DNA from: Prorocentrum cordatum
Taxonomy: Eukaryota; Sar; Dinophyceae; Prorocentrales; Prorocentraceae
Length of the DNA: 64,000 nt
NCBI GenBank assembly: GCA_963575745.1
Contig: CAUYUJ010016155.1
Location: forward strand, 38,501 to 102,500
Reading direction: 5' to 3'
Part shown: piece after piece, positions 10,505 through 20,944 of the stretch
Position numbering within the stretch: the first letter of the stretch is position 1
Layout of the letters: every line of letters begins with the position of its first letter
Program-made: the position numbers and the translations under genes
The notes under the pieces: generated by a model
Databases searched by the model: none
Seen by the model: the letters and a program-made list of their open reading frames with translations, nothing else
Told to the model about the DNA's origin: nothing

Positions 10505-10901
10505 TTCCTACCATACCATACTATACCATACCATACAATACCGCTCCCTCTTCCTACTCCTACCATACCATACTATACCATACCATACCATACTATAGCA
10601 GACCACCGTACCTACCATACCACCTTAGGAAACCATACATACACCATCAACGCATACCTACCACACCATACAATACCATACAATACCTACCTACCACGCT
10701 CGCTCCCTCTTCCTATTCCTACCCTACTATACCATACCATACAATACCATACCATACTATAGCAGACCACCGAAGTCAGGCAAGCACGTAGGAAATCATA
10801 CACCATCACCGCATACCTACCACACCATACAATACAATACAATACCTACCTGCCATCACCGCATACCTACCACACCATACAATACCATACAATACCTACC
10901 T
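10505..10901. repeat. (ATACC)n pentanucleotide field
   Basis: TACCATACCATACTATACC variants, with larger duplicated blocks (CGCTCCCTCTTCCTA at about 10487, 10544 and 10700; CATCACCGCATACCTACC at about 10803 and 10855). Confidence 0.9.
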
Positions 10902-11516
10902 GCCCTCCAGGGAGGCCCCGCCAGAGCGAGGACAGTATTCGCACACCATATTATTTATCAGGTTTCGTGCCCCTCCCACCGCTTCAGGGAGGCCCCGCCT
11001 GAGCGATGACAGTATTCGCAAACCATATTATTTATCAGGTTTCGTGCCCCTCCCACCGCTCCAGGGAGGCCCCGCCTGAGCGAGGACAGTATTCGCAAAC
11101 CATATTATTTATCAGGTTTCGTGCCCCTCCCACCGCTCCACCGCTCCAGGAGGCCCCGCCTGAGCGAGGACAGTATTCGCAAACCATATTATTTATCAGG
11201 TTTCGTGCCCCTCCCACCCCTCCAGGGAGGCCCCGCCTGAGAAAGGACAGCATTCGCAAACCATATTATTTATTAGGTTTCGTGCCCCTCCCACCGCTCC
11301 AGGGAGGCCCCGCCTGAGCGAGGACAGTATTCGCAAACCATATTATTTATCAGGTTTCGTGCCCCTCCCACCCCTCCAGGGAGGCCCCGCCAGAACGAGG
11401 ACAGTATTCGCAAACCATATTATTTATCAGGTTTCGTGCCCCTCCCACCGCTCCAGGGAGGCCCCGCCTGAGCGAGGACCGTATTCGCAAACCATATTAT
11501 GTATCAGGTTTCGTGC
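10902..11516. repeat. 77-bp satellite array, left part (about 8 units)
   Basis: The unit begins CAGGTTTCGTGCCCCTCCC, contains GGAGGCCCCGCCTGAGCGAG and ends CATATTATTTAT. Starts at 10959, 11036, 11113, 11197, 11274, 11351, 11428 and 11505 give 77-base steps, with one 84-base unit carrying an internal CCGCTCCA duplication. ORFs across it are shadows. Confidence 0.95.
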
Positions 11517-12630
11517 GGTTCACGGGGCTTTTCCGGGCCCAAGAGGGACTCAAGACGGGCCAAGAAGCCCCCAAGAGGCCTCCAAGACGGCCCACGAAGG
11601 CCCCGAGACGCCAAACGACCGCTCCAAGACGCCCAAGATGGCCCCAAGACGGGCCAAGAGGTCTCCAAGACGGCCCCCGAGGTCCCAAACAAGCCTCCCA
11701 AGAGGGCCCCAAGAGTCTAAAATTGTTGATTTTCCATAGTGTTTTCGATGTTTTTGCTTTTCCGCCTTTTCGGCTTCCCGACGCTCCAAGACGGCCAAAG
11801 AGGCCCCAAAGACAGCCCCAAGATGGCCCAAGAGGCCCCCAAGACGGCCTCCAGACGGCCCAAGACGGCCCCAACACGGCCCAAGAGGTCCCCAAGACGG
11901 CCCAAGAGGGCTCCAAGACGGCACCAAGAGGGGCCCAAGAGGGCGACCAAACATGTTGAAACTCTAGCTTTCTGCCCCCAGGAGCCCCAGGGGGCCCCAA
12001 GAGTGCCCCAAGAGGCCCCCAGAGGCCCTCACGAGGCCGCCCAGACGCCCCAAGGAACCCCCAAGAAGCACCCCAGAGGCTCCGAAACGGCCCCCAAGTG
12101 GCTCCAAAACTCGCTTCCAGAGGCCCCCGAGAAGCGATCCGCGAGATCCCGATACACATACAAGAAGCCTCTCACCCATAACCCATAACCCAGAGCCGTT
12201 TCTCCGTGTCCCCCTTCTCCTCCTCCTCCTTTTCCTCCACCTGGGCCCCCAAGTGGTTCCAAACTGCCTGCCATAGGCCCCATGCCGGCACACCCTTTGC
12301 ACGCGCCGTGGCCTCGCACATGGCCAAGTTGACCCATCATGACTCCTGGGCAGTCCCCCCAAAAAACTCCCGACCGCTACCGAAACGGCTCGAAGACATT
12401 CCCGAGCCCAACCTGGCTCCATTATGCCTCTCAGATGGCCCCAGATGAGACCACGACCGCCCGCGGTGTCGCCGTCCGCTCGGACCCCCCCGCGGAACTG
12501 CCCAAGACCCTCTGGCGGTGGCGGCGAACAGACACCAAACAAATATCACTCGCCTTTTCACCCCTTCGCAGCTTCTACTACCCCCAGATTGGCATAAACA
12601 AGGGGTCGGCGGTGTGGCGTAAGCCTAAGA
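11517..12630 (+). mobile_element. 1.1-kb insertion splitting the 77-bp array
   Basis: ATCAGGTTTCGTGC stands on both sides (11503-11516 and 12631-12644). Taking out the insert and one copy restores the 77-base unit in phase, the signature of a target-site duplication. The insert begins GGTTCACGGGGCTTTTCCGG and ends GGCGTAAGCCTAAGA. It contains the bipartite GGCC-rich repeat (11530-12160), a short CTCC run (12210-12240) and about 380 bases of unique-looking sequence. No protein, long terminal repeat or poly-A tail is seen. Confidence 0.7.
11520..12165 (+). repeat. bipartite GGCC repeat, copy 1
   Basis: Two blocks of degenerate 10-13-base units (CCAAGACGGCC, CCAAGAGGCCCC) flank a short AT-rich spacer (about 11715-11780, with GTTGATTTTCCATAG). 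The right block starts after CCCGACGCTCCAAGACGG. The same order occurs at 15520-16145 and 33690-34140, and reversed at 47480-48260 and 61500-62170. The Pro/Lys/Arg-rich and Gly/Trp/Leu-rich ORFs are artefacts. Confidence 0.8.
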
Positions 12631-12632
12631 AT

Positions 12633-13155
12633 CAGGTTTCGTGCTCCTCCCACCGTTCCAGGGAGGCCCCGCCTGAGCGAGGACAGTATTCGCAAACCAT
12701 ATTATTTATCAGGTTGCGTGCCCCTCCCACCGCTCCAGGGAGGCCCCGCCTGAGCGAGTGCAGGATTCGCAAACCATATTATTTATCATGGTTCGTGCCC
12801 CTCCCACCCCTCCAGGGAGGCCCCGCCAGAGCGAGGACAGTATTCGCAAACTATACTATTTATAAAGTTTCGCGCCCCTCCCACCCCTCCAGGGAGGCCC
12901 CGCCAGAGCGAGGACAATATCGCAAACCATATTATTTATCAGGTGTCGTGCCCCTCCCACCGCTCCAGGGAGGCCCCGCCTGAGCGAGGACAGTATCCGC
13001 AAACAATATTTTGTATCAAGTTTCGTGCCCCTCCCACCGCTCCAGGGAGGCCCCGCCTGAGCGAGGACAGTATTCGCAAACCATATTATTTATCAGGTTT
13101 CGTGCCCCTCCCACCGCTCCAGGGAGGCCCCGCCTGAGCGAGGACAGTATTCGCT
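12633..13155. repeat. 77-bp satellite array, right part (about 7 units)
   Basis: Unit starts at 12633, 12710, 12787, 12864, 12940, 13017 and 13094 (steps of 77, once 76). The array ends abruptly inside a unit after GACAGTATTCGC. Confidence 0.95.
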
Positions 13156-13626
13156 GCCATCCTCGTCGGCCCCTCCCCCCGCACCTCCGCCTCTTCCTCT
13201 TCCTCCTGACTAAGCCCGCGCCCGATTAAAACGCCAATGTGGGGAACTCCGTTAGCATAGTTTTTTCCTCCCGCGAGCGCTCCTGGCGCGGTCCGTCGCG
13301 CCACCCCTCCTCGGCGGCGGGCGCCGCTGGAGCGAGCGCCGCTGGAGCGCGCGCGCGAGTGCCCGCGCGAGTGGCTGCGGACGCGACCGCGGCGCTGCAT
13401 GCGCCCGTCCTCAGCTCCCCACTCGTCCTCGTTATCATCTGAGCGATTCGCGCGTCTCCAGACTTGACGGCTAGTTGATCGCCCATGGCGGTTCGGAGAC
13501 CGCCCCATAGCCACGAACGTAAAATGTTGATCTTCATCGTGTCCAAGTTCGCACTGGATGCGATCTGAAAGGTCGCCAGCACCTCGCGGGCTTCCCCGCA
13601 AAAGGATCATCGCCATATAGTTCCAT
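13156..13626 (-). other. possible 3' remainder of the decayed copia gag
   Basis: The minus strand below the gag stop carries open but unassignable frames, one with DEDQHFTFVAMG and one with MKINILRSWLWGG. The copia-type element cannot be followed into the satellite at 13155. No protease, integrase or reverse transcriptase is seen here. Confidence 0.3.
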
Positions 13627-14880
13627 CTATGTCGGGTTACCAATGGCCTGGGGGTGAGGCATCATGTGAGTTTCCTCTTCTGTCGCTGGAATTGTGGCTT
13701 CAGAATCCGCAGGTGTCCTCGCCATACCATGGTCTACGTTGGCGGGCACGTGGAAATCCTCAACCAACTCGATCTGCGCAGGTCGCCCCGCGATGGGCAT
13801 GCCCAGCCAGTCTGCCAGGTTGATCTCGTCGTGGCCAAAGTATATCTCCTCGAAGAGCTCGTCGGCGTAACTATCGAGGGACACGCTGGCACTTAGATAT
13901 CTGGCAGCCATGAAATTGACGACTCCAGTAAGATTGTCGGCAAGGTCGGCCAATAGCGTTTCTCAATCGACATACTGCGTGTCCGCTTGAGCCCAATGTA
14001 TCGACGGACCCCTGCCCCCCCCCCCATCGCCCCGGGGGCACTCGCGGCGGAAATGTTGTGTGCTATGGCAGATGTCACGCTTCATTGTTTTACCGTTAGC
14101 ATCTTTCGGGCTGCCCCGGCGAACCTCTCCTTTTCCTGAGGTGTGCCTACGACCCCTGCCTGTACTCAGGAATAGTTATTCATGCTGTGGTCCAGTAAGA
14201 GATGCCAGGAACGCTAACAGACCTCCGCCATGCAATCGCCGTCGTTTGCCCTTACCCTTGCCCCGACCCTTACCCTTTTCCCCTAAGTGCCCGTCGGATA
14301 GTACGTCGTACCTTACGAATTGGCTTCTTCATGAATCGTCTCCATCTGCGTCTATGCTTCTGATATCCTAGAAACAGCCATTGAGAGCCGTTTCCGGGTT
14401 CAGTTGGCGTTCCTCCTCTAAGTTCTCAAATTTCGTGCTAAGGAGGAACATGATGTAGGTGACACCACCAGTATGACGGCCACCACTGTTGACGCCAAAG
14501 TTAATAACTGCTGGGGGGGCTCTCATGGCTATGGTCCGTGCGAGGCCTCCCAGACCACGCTGCAGCACTGCAGCCTGTTGGGAGGGCGCCATAGCGCCCG
14601 TAGTCACGTTGATCCAGGCATGTACCTCTCCAACAAATTCACGGAAAGGTACTTGACCGGCCGGGTCCCAGTGGGGGCCGGTTGTTCTTGCGTCGTCTCC
14701 GCCACGCATGTGTCCCACAGGACACCCGTTAGCAACCCACACGAGACCAAAGATAGTAATACCAATCCAATGGCCCCGTAGGTCGTGGTCGGATGTTGGT
14801 GGCTGAGGTTCGTGGCGTTCTGTTGTAGGCCTGCGTGGGGGTGGAGGCGGCACGATATCAAATCGCATGTCGCCACGCAT
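13627..14880 (-). pseudogene. decayed copia-type gag with four in-frame stops
   Basis: One reading frame runs from ATG 14880 to TAG 13627, broken only by nonsense codons: TAG 14368-14370, TGA 14329-14331, TAA 14176-14178 and TGA 13963-13965. The N-terminal 170 codons carry a gag-like core (PFREFVGEVHAWINV, QQAAVLQRGLGGLAR, VTYIMFLLSTKFENLEEE), which matches the gag layout I recall from dinoflagellate copia elements. A Gly/Lys linker (GKGRGKGKGKRRR, about 14221-14290) precedes a zinc knuckle at 14038-14079, where CX4HX4C is intact but the first Cys is Arg (CGT, one transition from TGT). An acidic tail follows (LDSYADELFEEIYFG). There are no frameshifts, so decay was by substitution. Confidence 0.75.
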
Positions 14881-14922
14881 GGTATATCAAAAAAATGTCT
14901 AATTAGAGTGGGTGGGTGGACT

Positions 14923-15261
14923 TCAGGAGCGCAGGGATGTAGGACTCGAGTAAGAGGCCTCCGCGAGAGCGGAGGTAGCACTGCAAATGCCCTTGCGGTT
15001 GTGCGTAGTTATGTACATTCCTCCGCGCAGACCCACTGCACCCTGATGTTCCAACATGTCAGTAGTCCACCAGATAGCGCCGTGGATGGTGAGGAGTAGA
15101 GCAAGAGCTGACCAGCATAGGCCAGCTCCGCTACCAAGTTCGAAGGAGGTCTTTAGGCCCATCCAGAAGCTACGCCTTAGGCGAAGCACAGCTCCTGCTC
15201 TGCTGTATCGTAGTAACGATAGCCCCAGTCGAAGGAGGTCGTCGCGGGAGCGACGGGCCAT
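14923..15261 (-). CDS. 112-aa membrane ORF upstream of gag
   Basis: ATG at 15261 to TGA at 14923, ending 43 bases before the gag ATG. The N-terminus is basic (MARRSRDDLLRL), followed by a probable membrane segment (AGLCWSALALLLTIHGAIWW) and a polar tail. Composition is non-repetitive. Its place just before gag mirrors the 48-aa membrane ORF at 34323, so it is probably part of the retroelement, perhaps a leader ORF. No homologous family is recognised. Confidence 0.5.
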   Translation of the reverse strand: MARRSRDDLLRLGLSLLRYSRAGAVLRLRRSFWMGLKTSFELGSGAGLCWSALALLLTIHGAIWWTTDMLEHQGAVGLRGGMYITTHNRKGICSATSALAEASYSSPTSLRS

Positions 15262-15519
15262 CTCAAGCGAAGGATGTTTTCGGCCTCGATGGCAAGTAGT
15301 CTGCCTCGCAATGAGGCACAGTCATATGTTGGCGGCCGGCCGCTTGAACACAAACGGCCGCGGACAAACGCTCGCTATCTCTCGCCCTTGTCCCAGCTCA
15401 CTTTAGTGTCCTTTGCCTAATCCCTTAAGCCTCAGCCCTCAATCCTGAGGAGTATTGGCCCGGAGCCCAAATTGCAAAATCTCCCGAGGCTTGGCGCGGC
15501 TTGGCGCGGCCTGGCGCTT
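15262..15519. other. no supported gene
   Basis: Unique-looking sequence that could hold the 5' untranslated part or long terminal repeat of the decayed copia element. A short GGCTTGGCGC repeat lies at 15488-15520. No direct repeat was found in 13.1-13.6 kb that would mark a terminal repeat. Confidence 0.4.
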
Positions 15520-16145
15520 CGCTTTGTTCGGCGCCAAGAGGGGCCCCAAGACGGGCCGAGAGCTTCCCGAGACGCCTATTGATCGCTCCACGGCGCCCCA
15601 GAATGGCTCCAAGGCTGTCCAAGGGGCCTCCGCGACGCCCCAAAGTGGCTCCCAAGGCTGTCCAAGAGGCCTCCGAGACGCCCCGGGAGAGCCCCAAGAG
15701 CCTTCCCGAGGGGGGACCAGCGGAGGCCGAAACAGTTGATCGCAGAATGGTTTTTCAATGACTTGGGGGTCCTCGACTCTTCGAGCTCCCGACGCTCCAA
15801 GAGGGCCCAAGAGGCCCTCAGGACCGCCCCAAGACGGCCCCAAAGGCCCCAGGAGGGCCCCAATGTGGCACCAGGAGGGCTCCAAGACGGCCCCAGAGGG
15901 CGCCAAAGAGGGCCCAAGAGGGCCCAAAAGCAGCCCCAAGGAGCACGAACCGAAAATCCGAGTCTTCCGCCCCAGGAGGCTCCCAGGAGTCGGCCCAGGA
16001 GGCCCCAAGAGGCCCCTAAGAGACTCCCAAAGAGGCCCCGAAGAAGACGCCCCCCCCAAGAGGCTCCAAAACGGCACACGAGAGGCCTCAAAACGGCCCC
16101 CAAGAGGCCCCCGAGAGGCCTCTCGCGACATCCCAGCGAACACCC
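15520..16145 (+). repeat. bipartite GGCC repeat, copy 2
   Basis: The left block starts at GGCGCCAAGAGGGGCCCCAAG. The AT-richer spacer (about 15728-15780) has CAGTTGATCGCAGAATGG, and the right block starts after CCCGACGCTCCAAGAGGG. It ends CGACATCCCAGCGAACACC, close to CGACATCCCCACGAACACC at the end of the 33.7-kb copy. Confidence 0.85.
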
Positions 16146-16389
16146 TGGATGCCTAAGACGCACAGACCAGGCACGGTGACGGGAGGGGCCGAAGGCCACG
16201 CCGTCGGACCTAAGACAGAAGAACACACTTCAAGAGCACGAGACCCTCCGCCTGCCAAACCACCCCCAAAACCGCAAGACCACTCGAGGGTGCCCCCCTC
16301 AGGATGCACGAGAACACCCCACAAACACGAAGACCATTGGGGTACCCCCCGCCAAAACCGACCCTGGGGCGGCGCCAGAGAAGCCGCCG

Positions 16390-16450
16390 GGGGGGGGCCC
16401 AGCGCGGATCCAAGAAATCCGCGCGGAGCGCCAAAAGTTTATGCTTATGG
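16390..16450. repeat. right half of the foldback element seen at 42106-42247
   Basis: CAGCGCGGATCCAAGAAATC, CGCGCGGAGCGCC and AAAAGTTTATG match the right arm at about 42195-42243. The left arm is absent, so this is a half copy. A shorter echo (GATCCAAGAAAATCCGCC) lies at about 16615. Confidence 0.7.
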
Positions 16451-16915
16451 CGTTCTTTCTTCTTCGATCGGTCTGACCGTGACCCAGACATCTGCCTAAA
16501 TGATTTTGCTCATTCCGCGGCCCCAGAGGTCCCAACCCCTTCCATGGGGGTGGTTATTCGTCCCGGATCCACGTCTGATGGTCTTCGGGCCCGATAGCGC
16601 CCCTGGAGGCCGAGATCCAAGAAAATCCGCCAAATTGAAAAATCAGATCCTCGGATCTCTGGAAAAAAAAGTGGCCGCAGGAGGCCCCGCCGCAGCCCCA
16701 GCGGCGGCGGGCGTGACTACCTACCAGACCACCCCAACCCAACCCGAAGACCCGAATTTGACCCGAAGTTCGGGTCGGGGGGGAGGGGGTACGGGTTCCA
16801 TGTGCTTTTTCACTGTTCCCCGAACCCCCCCCCCCCTACACACACTGGCAATGCAGGGCAAATTGAGGCGTTCGGGTTGGGTTGGGGTGGTTTGGTGGGT
16901 CGTTAGGGCGGGGGG
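16451..16915. other. no supported gene
   Basis: GC-rich unique-looking sequence with a GGTTGGGTTGGGGTGG stretch at about 16871 and an inverted CCACCCCAACCCAACCC at about 16730. These two could pair across about 140 bases. Confidence 0.4.
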
Positions 16916-16924
16916 CGGGCGCCC

Positions 16925-17052
16925 CTGCCTTCCCCTCCTCCTCCTCCTCCTCCTCCTCCGCCGCCTCCTCCTCCTCCTCCTCCTCCTCCTCCTCCTCCTC
17001 CTCCTCGCCCTCCCCCTCCTCGCCCTCCCCCTCCTCCCCCTCCCCCTCCTCC
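16925..17052. repeat. (TCC)n tract
   Basis: CTCCTCC with CGCC and CCCT interruptions. Confidence 0.95.
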
Positions 17053-17261
17053 CGGCGGCGGCAGGCGGAGGTCGGGCGCCTCCAGCCGCGCGCGCGACGC
17101 AGGGCGCGGCAGGGGCGCGAAGCCGAGGTCGGCCAGCAGGGGCGAGAGCCCGCCGGGAGCCTCGGGGGGGGGCCGCGGCGCCCTCGGGGCGCGGGGCGAC
17201 CGGGGGAGCGAGGCCCGGAGCCGAGGCGCGAGGTCGGAGGGCTTCCCTCGATGCGCCTCGA

Positions 17262-17370
17262 GGGGGAGGAGGAGGAGGGGGAGGAGGAGGAGGAGGAGGA
17301 GGAGGAGGAGGAGGAGGAGGAGGAGGAGGAGGAGGAGGAGGAGGCGGACGCGGCGGCGGCGGCGGCGGCA
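17262..17370. repeat. (GGA)n then (GCG)n tract
   Basis: GGAGGA triplets followed by GCGGCGGCGGC. Confidence 0.95.
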
Positions 17371-18060
17371 GGACGTCTTCGATTGTCCTCTTCTTTGGTG
17401 CTCCTTTCCCCCCTCCTTCTCCCTCCCCCTTCCCCGCGCCCTCCCCTGTCGTGTCGTCCCTTCGCCCGTCGGTTTCTCCGATCTCTGCCACTGGGGTCCA
17501 CTTGCGCTGTTGAAAAGTGTGCCAGCGCCAACGTGTGCGTGCCCACCGAAGCCCTTCAGGACGACGCAGGCGGCGTAGAGAGAGGGCCAGCACGGGCTGT
17601 GTGCGAGCGGTGGAGCTGAACTGGGTGAACACACACTGGGCTAAGACACGTCCTGGCTATCATAGATGTTTTGACGAGTTCGTAGATCCTGGCAGGTTTT
17701 CCGACCTCGAGATGCTTTCCAGCAGCTTCGCCTCACCGAGGGCGTTCCAGGGGTGCCCAGATCGTCCCGAACGGCCGCTGAGGGACCCAAATTGGGATCC
17801 GAAAGGCAAGACCTCCTCGCGTCGTGGCAAAATCACAACGGAAAGGCTTTCGCAATTTTCCGCCAGTGGGAGCCCTTGGCAGGCCCTAAGGGCGTCAAAG
17901 ACCGACTCAAGACGAGAAGCTGGTTATCGGTTACAAAGAAGCGGCCAGGACCTCGCTACTGCGCCCTCTGAGCCCCCAAGCGTCGCGCAGAACCCTGACA
18001 TCCGACGTCGTGAATGTTGTCACGGCCTCCGCTAGAAACGAAGGCACGGGTGAAGCGAAG
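17371..18060. other. no convincing gene
   Basis: An open frame of about 170 codons (17517-18035, plus) has no stop but no recognisable domain. Its low GC-skewed composition and similarity of 17870-17930 (GGCGTCAAAGACCGACTCAAGACG) to dispersed module C suggest repeat sequence. Confidence 0.4.
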
Positions 18061-18077
18061 AACGATCCCAACACCTC

Positions 18078-18200
18078 CTTCTCCTCCTCCTCCTTCTCCT
18101 CCTCCTCCTCCTCCTCCTCCTCCTCCTCGTCCTCCTCCTCCTCCTCCTCCTCCTCCTCCTCCTCCTCCTCCTCCTCCTATTCCTCCTCCTCCTCCTCGAT
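18078..18200. repeat. (TCC)n tract
   Basis: CTCC triplets with single TTC, TCG and TAT interruptions. Confidence 0.95.
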
Positions 18201-19556
18201 CTGTCCGAGGCGCCAGATACAGACCCCCGACGCCGTGATTTGCGCTCAGCGTGGGTCCCCAGAAGTCTGCCTCCCCCCAGGACTGGCGGCTCGGCCTCTC
18301 TGGGGGCCGGCAAGACCCCCAGAGGCCGAAAAGTACGAGCTCTCCACGACGCGGGGATGGCCAGGAAGAACGGCGACAAAGACCAGCCGCCTCAATCTGA
18401 GATCTGTCCAAGGCGCCAGATGATGGGCCAGTTTTCCGCCACCACTACCATGTGTAGGACGGGGGAGAAGGGAGGATGAGGAGCAGGACGAGAGCCAGGC
18501 CCTGAGCTCCCCTGAGGTCCGACGTCGCGAAAAAGTTGCAACATCGTGGGGAATCACAACGGGGGCCCTCGACCGTATCTCTCTGCAGCACGTCTCGAGG
18601 ATCGATCCGTGAGGTCCCCTGGTGCCCGAAGCCAGGCGAGAACGGCCAGAGCGGAAAGACTGCAACGGCCTGGATCTCAGGGCCTGGGCGAATCCACAGA
18701 ACTGCCACGGCCAATGTGTTGCCGGAGGACGCGGCTTCCCAACCCCGGGACCATCAAAAAACTGCAGGGGCCCAGCTCCTGAGGGACCCGTACCCTGATC
18801 ACCCCAGGACCTCCTGGCCCCGCCAGGCTTCAACCGGAAGCTACGGACACTCCCACGTGCGCCGCAGCGGTGCGCTATCGGGCGGCCTCCACCCTTCTCT
18901 CTCCGCTTGAGCCACCGTGTTGGCGCGATGGGCTACCGCGCGGCCCGCCGTACAGCCCCGACCGCGCCGAGCCCGAGGGCGCTGCGACCAAGAGTAGTAT
19001 CGCTCGGTCGGATGGGATCCGGGGCTCGGGGCTGACTTCGGCTGCACGTGAGAGTGTCTTCAAGCCCCCACCGCACCACTTACGACCTGCAGTCTACCAG
19101 CGGCTCAGACTGCGGTCGGGCACTGTTGCTTAGCGTGTCGCGACCGGCGGCACGCTATGCCCTGCGAGGTGATGGCGTGCCGCTCCGCCCCGCGAGGCGG
19201 GAGGCTCGGAAAGGCTCGGGACGTTGACGCCCGGAGGCCACGAAGTTGATAGCGTGTTCCGCCGGAGCGCGGTGGGCCAGAACCGGCTGCGCGACACGCA
19301 AGGCCAAGGCTCCTGCCCGTAGAACCTGCCAGGTCTCCCAGCACCTCAGACTCCACCACCTGGGGCCATGAAATTATTCACTGCGTGGGGCTCCCCATAT
19401 GTGCATCTATTCGCATGGACCTGTCCGCCGTGAATGTCTAGGCGCAAGAGTTTTCGAACATAAACGGGCTTGAGTTGTGACGGTCTGGTCATGAATCTAA
19501 CTGCGAATGAATTGGAATGTGAATGAGCCTCAGTAGTACGAGCGCGTCTCTGCGCA
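18201..19556. other. no supported gene; one local repeat
   Basis: ATCTGTCCGAGGCGCCAGAT (about 18200) recurs as ATCTGTCCAAGGCGCCAGAT (about 18400). Overlapping ORFs of 60-195 codons occur on both strands in the GC-rich part. None has a recognisable motif. Confidence 0.4.
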
Positions 19557-20220
19557 TGACCCTGGGGCCTCCTGGGGCCTCCTGAAATCTTCTGGGGTTT
19601 CCTGGGGCCTCCAGGAGCCTCTTGGGGCCTCCTGGGGCCTCCTGGTACCTCCTACGGAGGATCCGTGCCCCAGGAGAGGCCCAATCTATAGCAACAGACG
19701 TACATAAAGCATTGCTGATTGGAGCCACTGGAGAAGGGCAACATATAGGAACAATATAAAGCACCAAGGACTCCTGCCCCAGGAGAGGCCCAGTATATAG
19801 GAACATAAGTAAAATAGTTAGGATTGTGCACACAGGAGAAGGACAAACTATAGAAACATACGTATAACATCAAGGATTCGTGCTCCAGATGAAGCCCAAA
19901 ATATAGGAGCATACGTAAAACACATGGGATTGGAGCCACTCCTGTTGCCTTCTGAGGCCTCCTGCTCCTGAGGCCTCTCGGGGCCTCCTGTTGCCTTCCG
20001 AGGCCTCCTGGCGCTTCCTGTGGCCTCCAAGGGCCTCATGCGGCTTCCTGAGGCCTCCTGGAGCTTCCTGGGGCCTCCTGGAGCCTCATGGGACATCCTG
20101 TTGCCTCTTGAGTCTCTTGAGTCTTTCTGTGGCCTCCTGATGCCTCCTGGGACCTCATGTGGCCTCCTGGGACCTCCTGGAGCCTGTTGGAGCCTCCTGT
20201 GGCATCCTGAGGAGAATACG
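19557..20220. repeat. GGCCTCCTGG repeats around a 52-bp tandem repeat
   Basis: Degenerate 10-base GGCCTCCTGG units flank (19557-19660 and 19940-20220) an AT-richer core. In the core a unit of about 52 bases (CCCAGGAGAGGCCCA, ATATAGGAACATA, AGGATT) recurs about five times, near 19668, 19731, 19780, 19833 and 19885. The layout resembles the bipartite GGCC family in reverse orientation. Confidence 0.75.
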
Positions 20221-20234
20221 TGCCCACGAGTCTG

Positions 20235-20935
20235 GCCACCAAAACAGGCAAACCGATCGAGACATCCTCAAAATCTGGCCCACCTGGGGGGGCGAAAATA
20301 AGCGCCTCGCTCGAGGCATCCTCCAAATCTGCTCCGAAAGCGAATGATGTTGAGACAGAAAACCAGCAAACCGCTTGAGACCTCCCCAGAAAACGGCCGC
20401 GAACGGGACCGTGCAATACCCCTCGGCGGCTCCCCTTAGGTGTGCTGGAACCAGCGTCCCGCCTGAGACATCCTCAAAATCTGCTCTGATAGCCAAGGAT
20501 ATTGAGACAGAAAACAGGCAAACCGCCTGAGACATCCCAACAACATTGCTGCGAGCGGGACCGTGAAAACACCCCTGGGGGTGCTGAAACCAGCGCCCCG
20601 CCTGGGACATCCTCACAATCTGCTCTGATAGCCAAGGATGCTGAAACAGAAAACAAGCAAACCGCTGAAGATATCCCAACAAAATTGCTGAGAGCGGGAC
20701 CGTGACAACACCCCTGGCGGCTCCCCTTGGGGGTGCTGAAACCAGCGCCCCGCCTGAGACATCCTCAACATCTGCTCTGATAGCCAAGGATGTTGAGACA
20801 GAAAGCAGGCAAACCGCCTGAGACATCCCAACAACATTGCTGCGAGCGGGACCGTGAAAACACCCCTGGCGGCTGCCCTTCGGGGTGCTGAAACCATCGC
20901 CCCGCCTGAGACATCCTGACAATATGCTGTGTGTT
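20235..20935. repeat. about 150-bp tandem repeat, 4-5 units
   Basis: GACATCCTC followed by TCTGCTCTGATAGCCAAGG, CAAACCGCCTGAGACATCC, GCGAGCGGGACCGTGA and CACCCCTGGCGG recurs. CGCCTGAGACATCCT occurs at about 20459, 20598, 20751 and 20901, with a diverged copy from about 20307. The 255-codon minus-strand ORF is built of these units, changes frame between them and is not taken as a gene. Confidence 0.9.
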
Positions 20936-20944
20936 GCATAAATC

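Noticed and set aside
11497-12188. Overlapping Pro/Lys/Arg and Gly/Trp/Leu ORFs of 130-220 codons
   Set aside because: They recur at every copy of the bipartite GGCC repeat and reflect its 10-13-base units.
18960-19040. tRNA-like stretch (TAGTATCGCTCGG...GGATCCGGGGCTCGG)
   Set aside because: No B-box consensus (GGTTCGAANCC) and no cloverleaf could be drawn.
20155-20922. 255-codon minus-strand ORF
   Set aside because: It is made of 150-bp tandem units read in changing frames.
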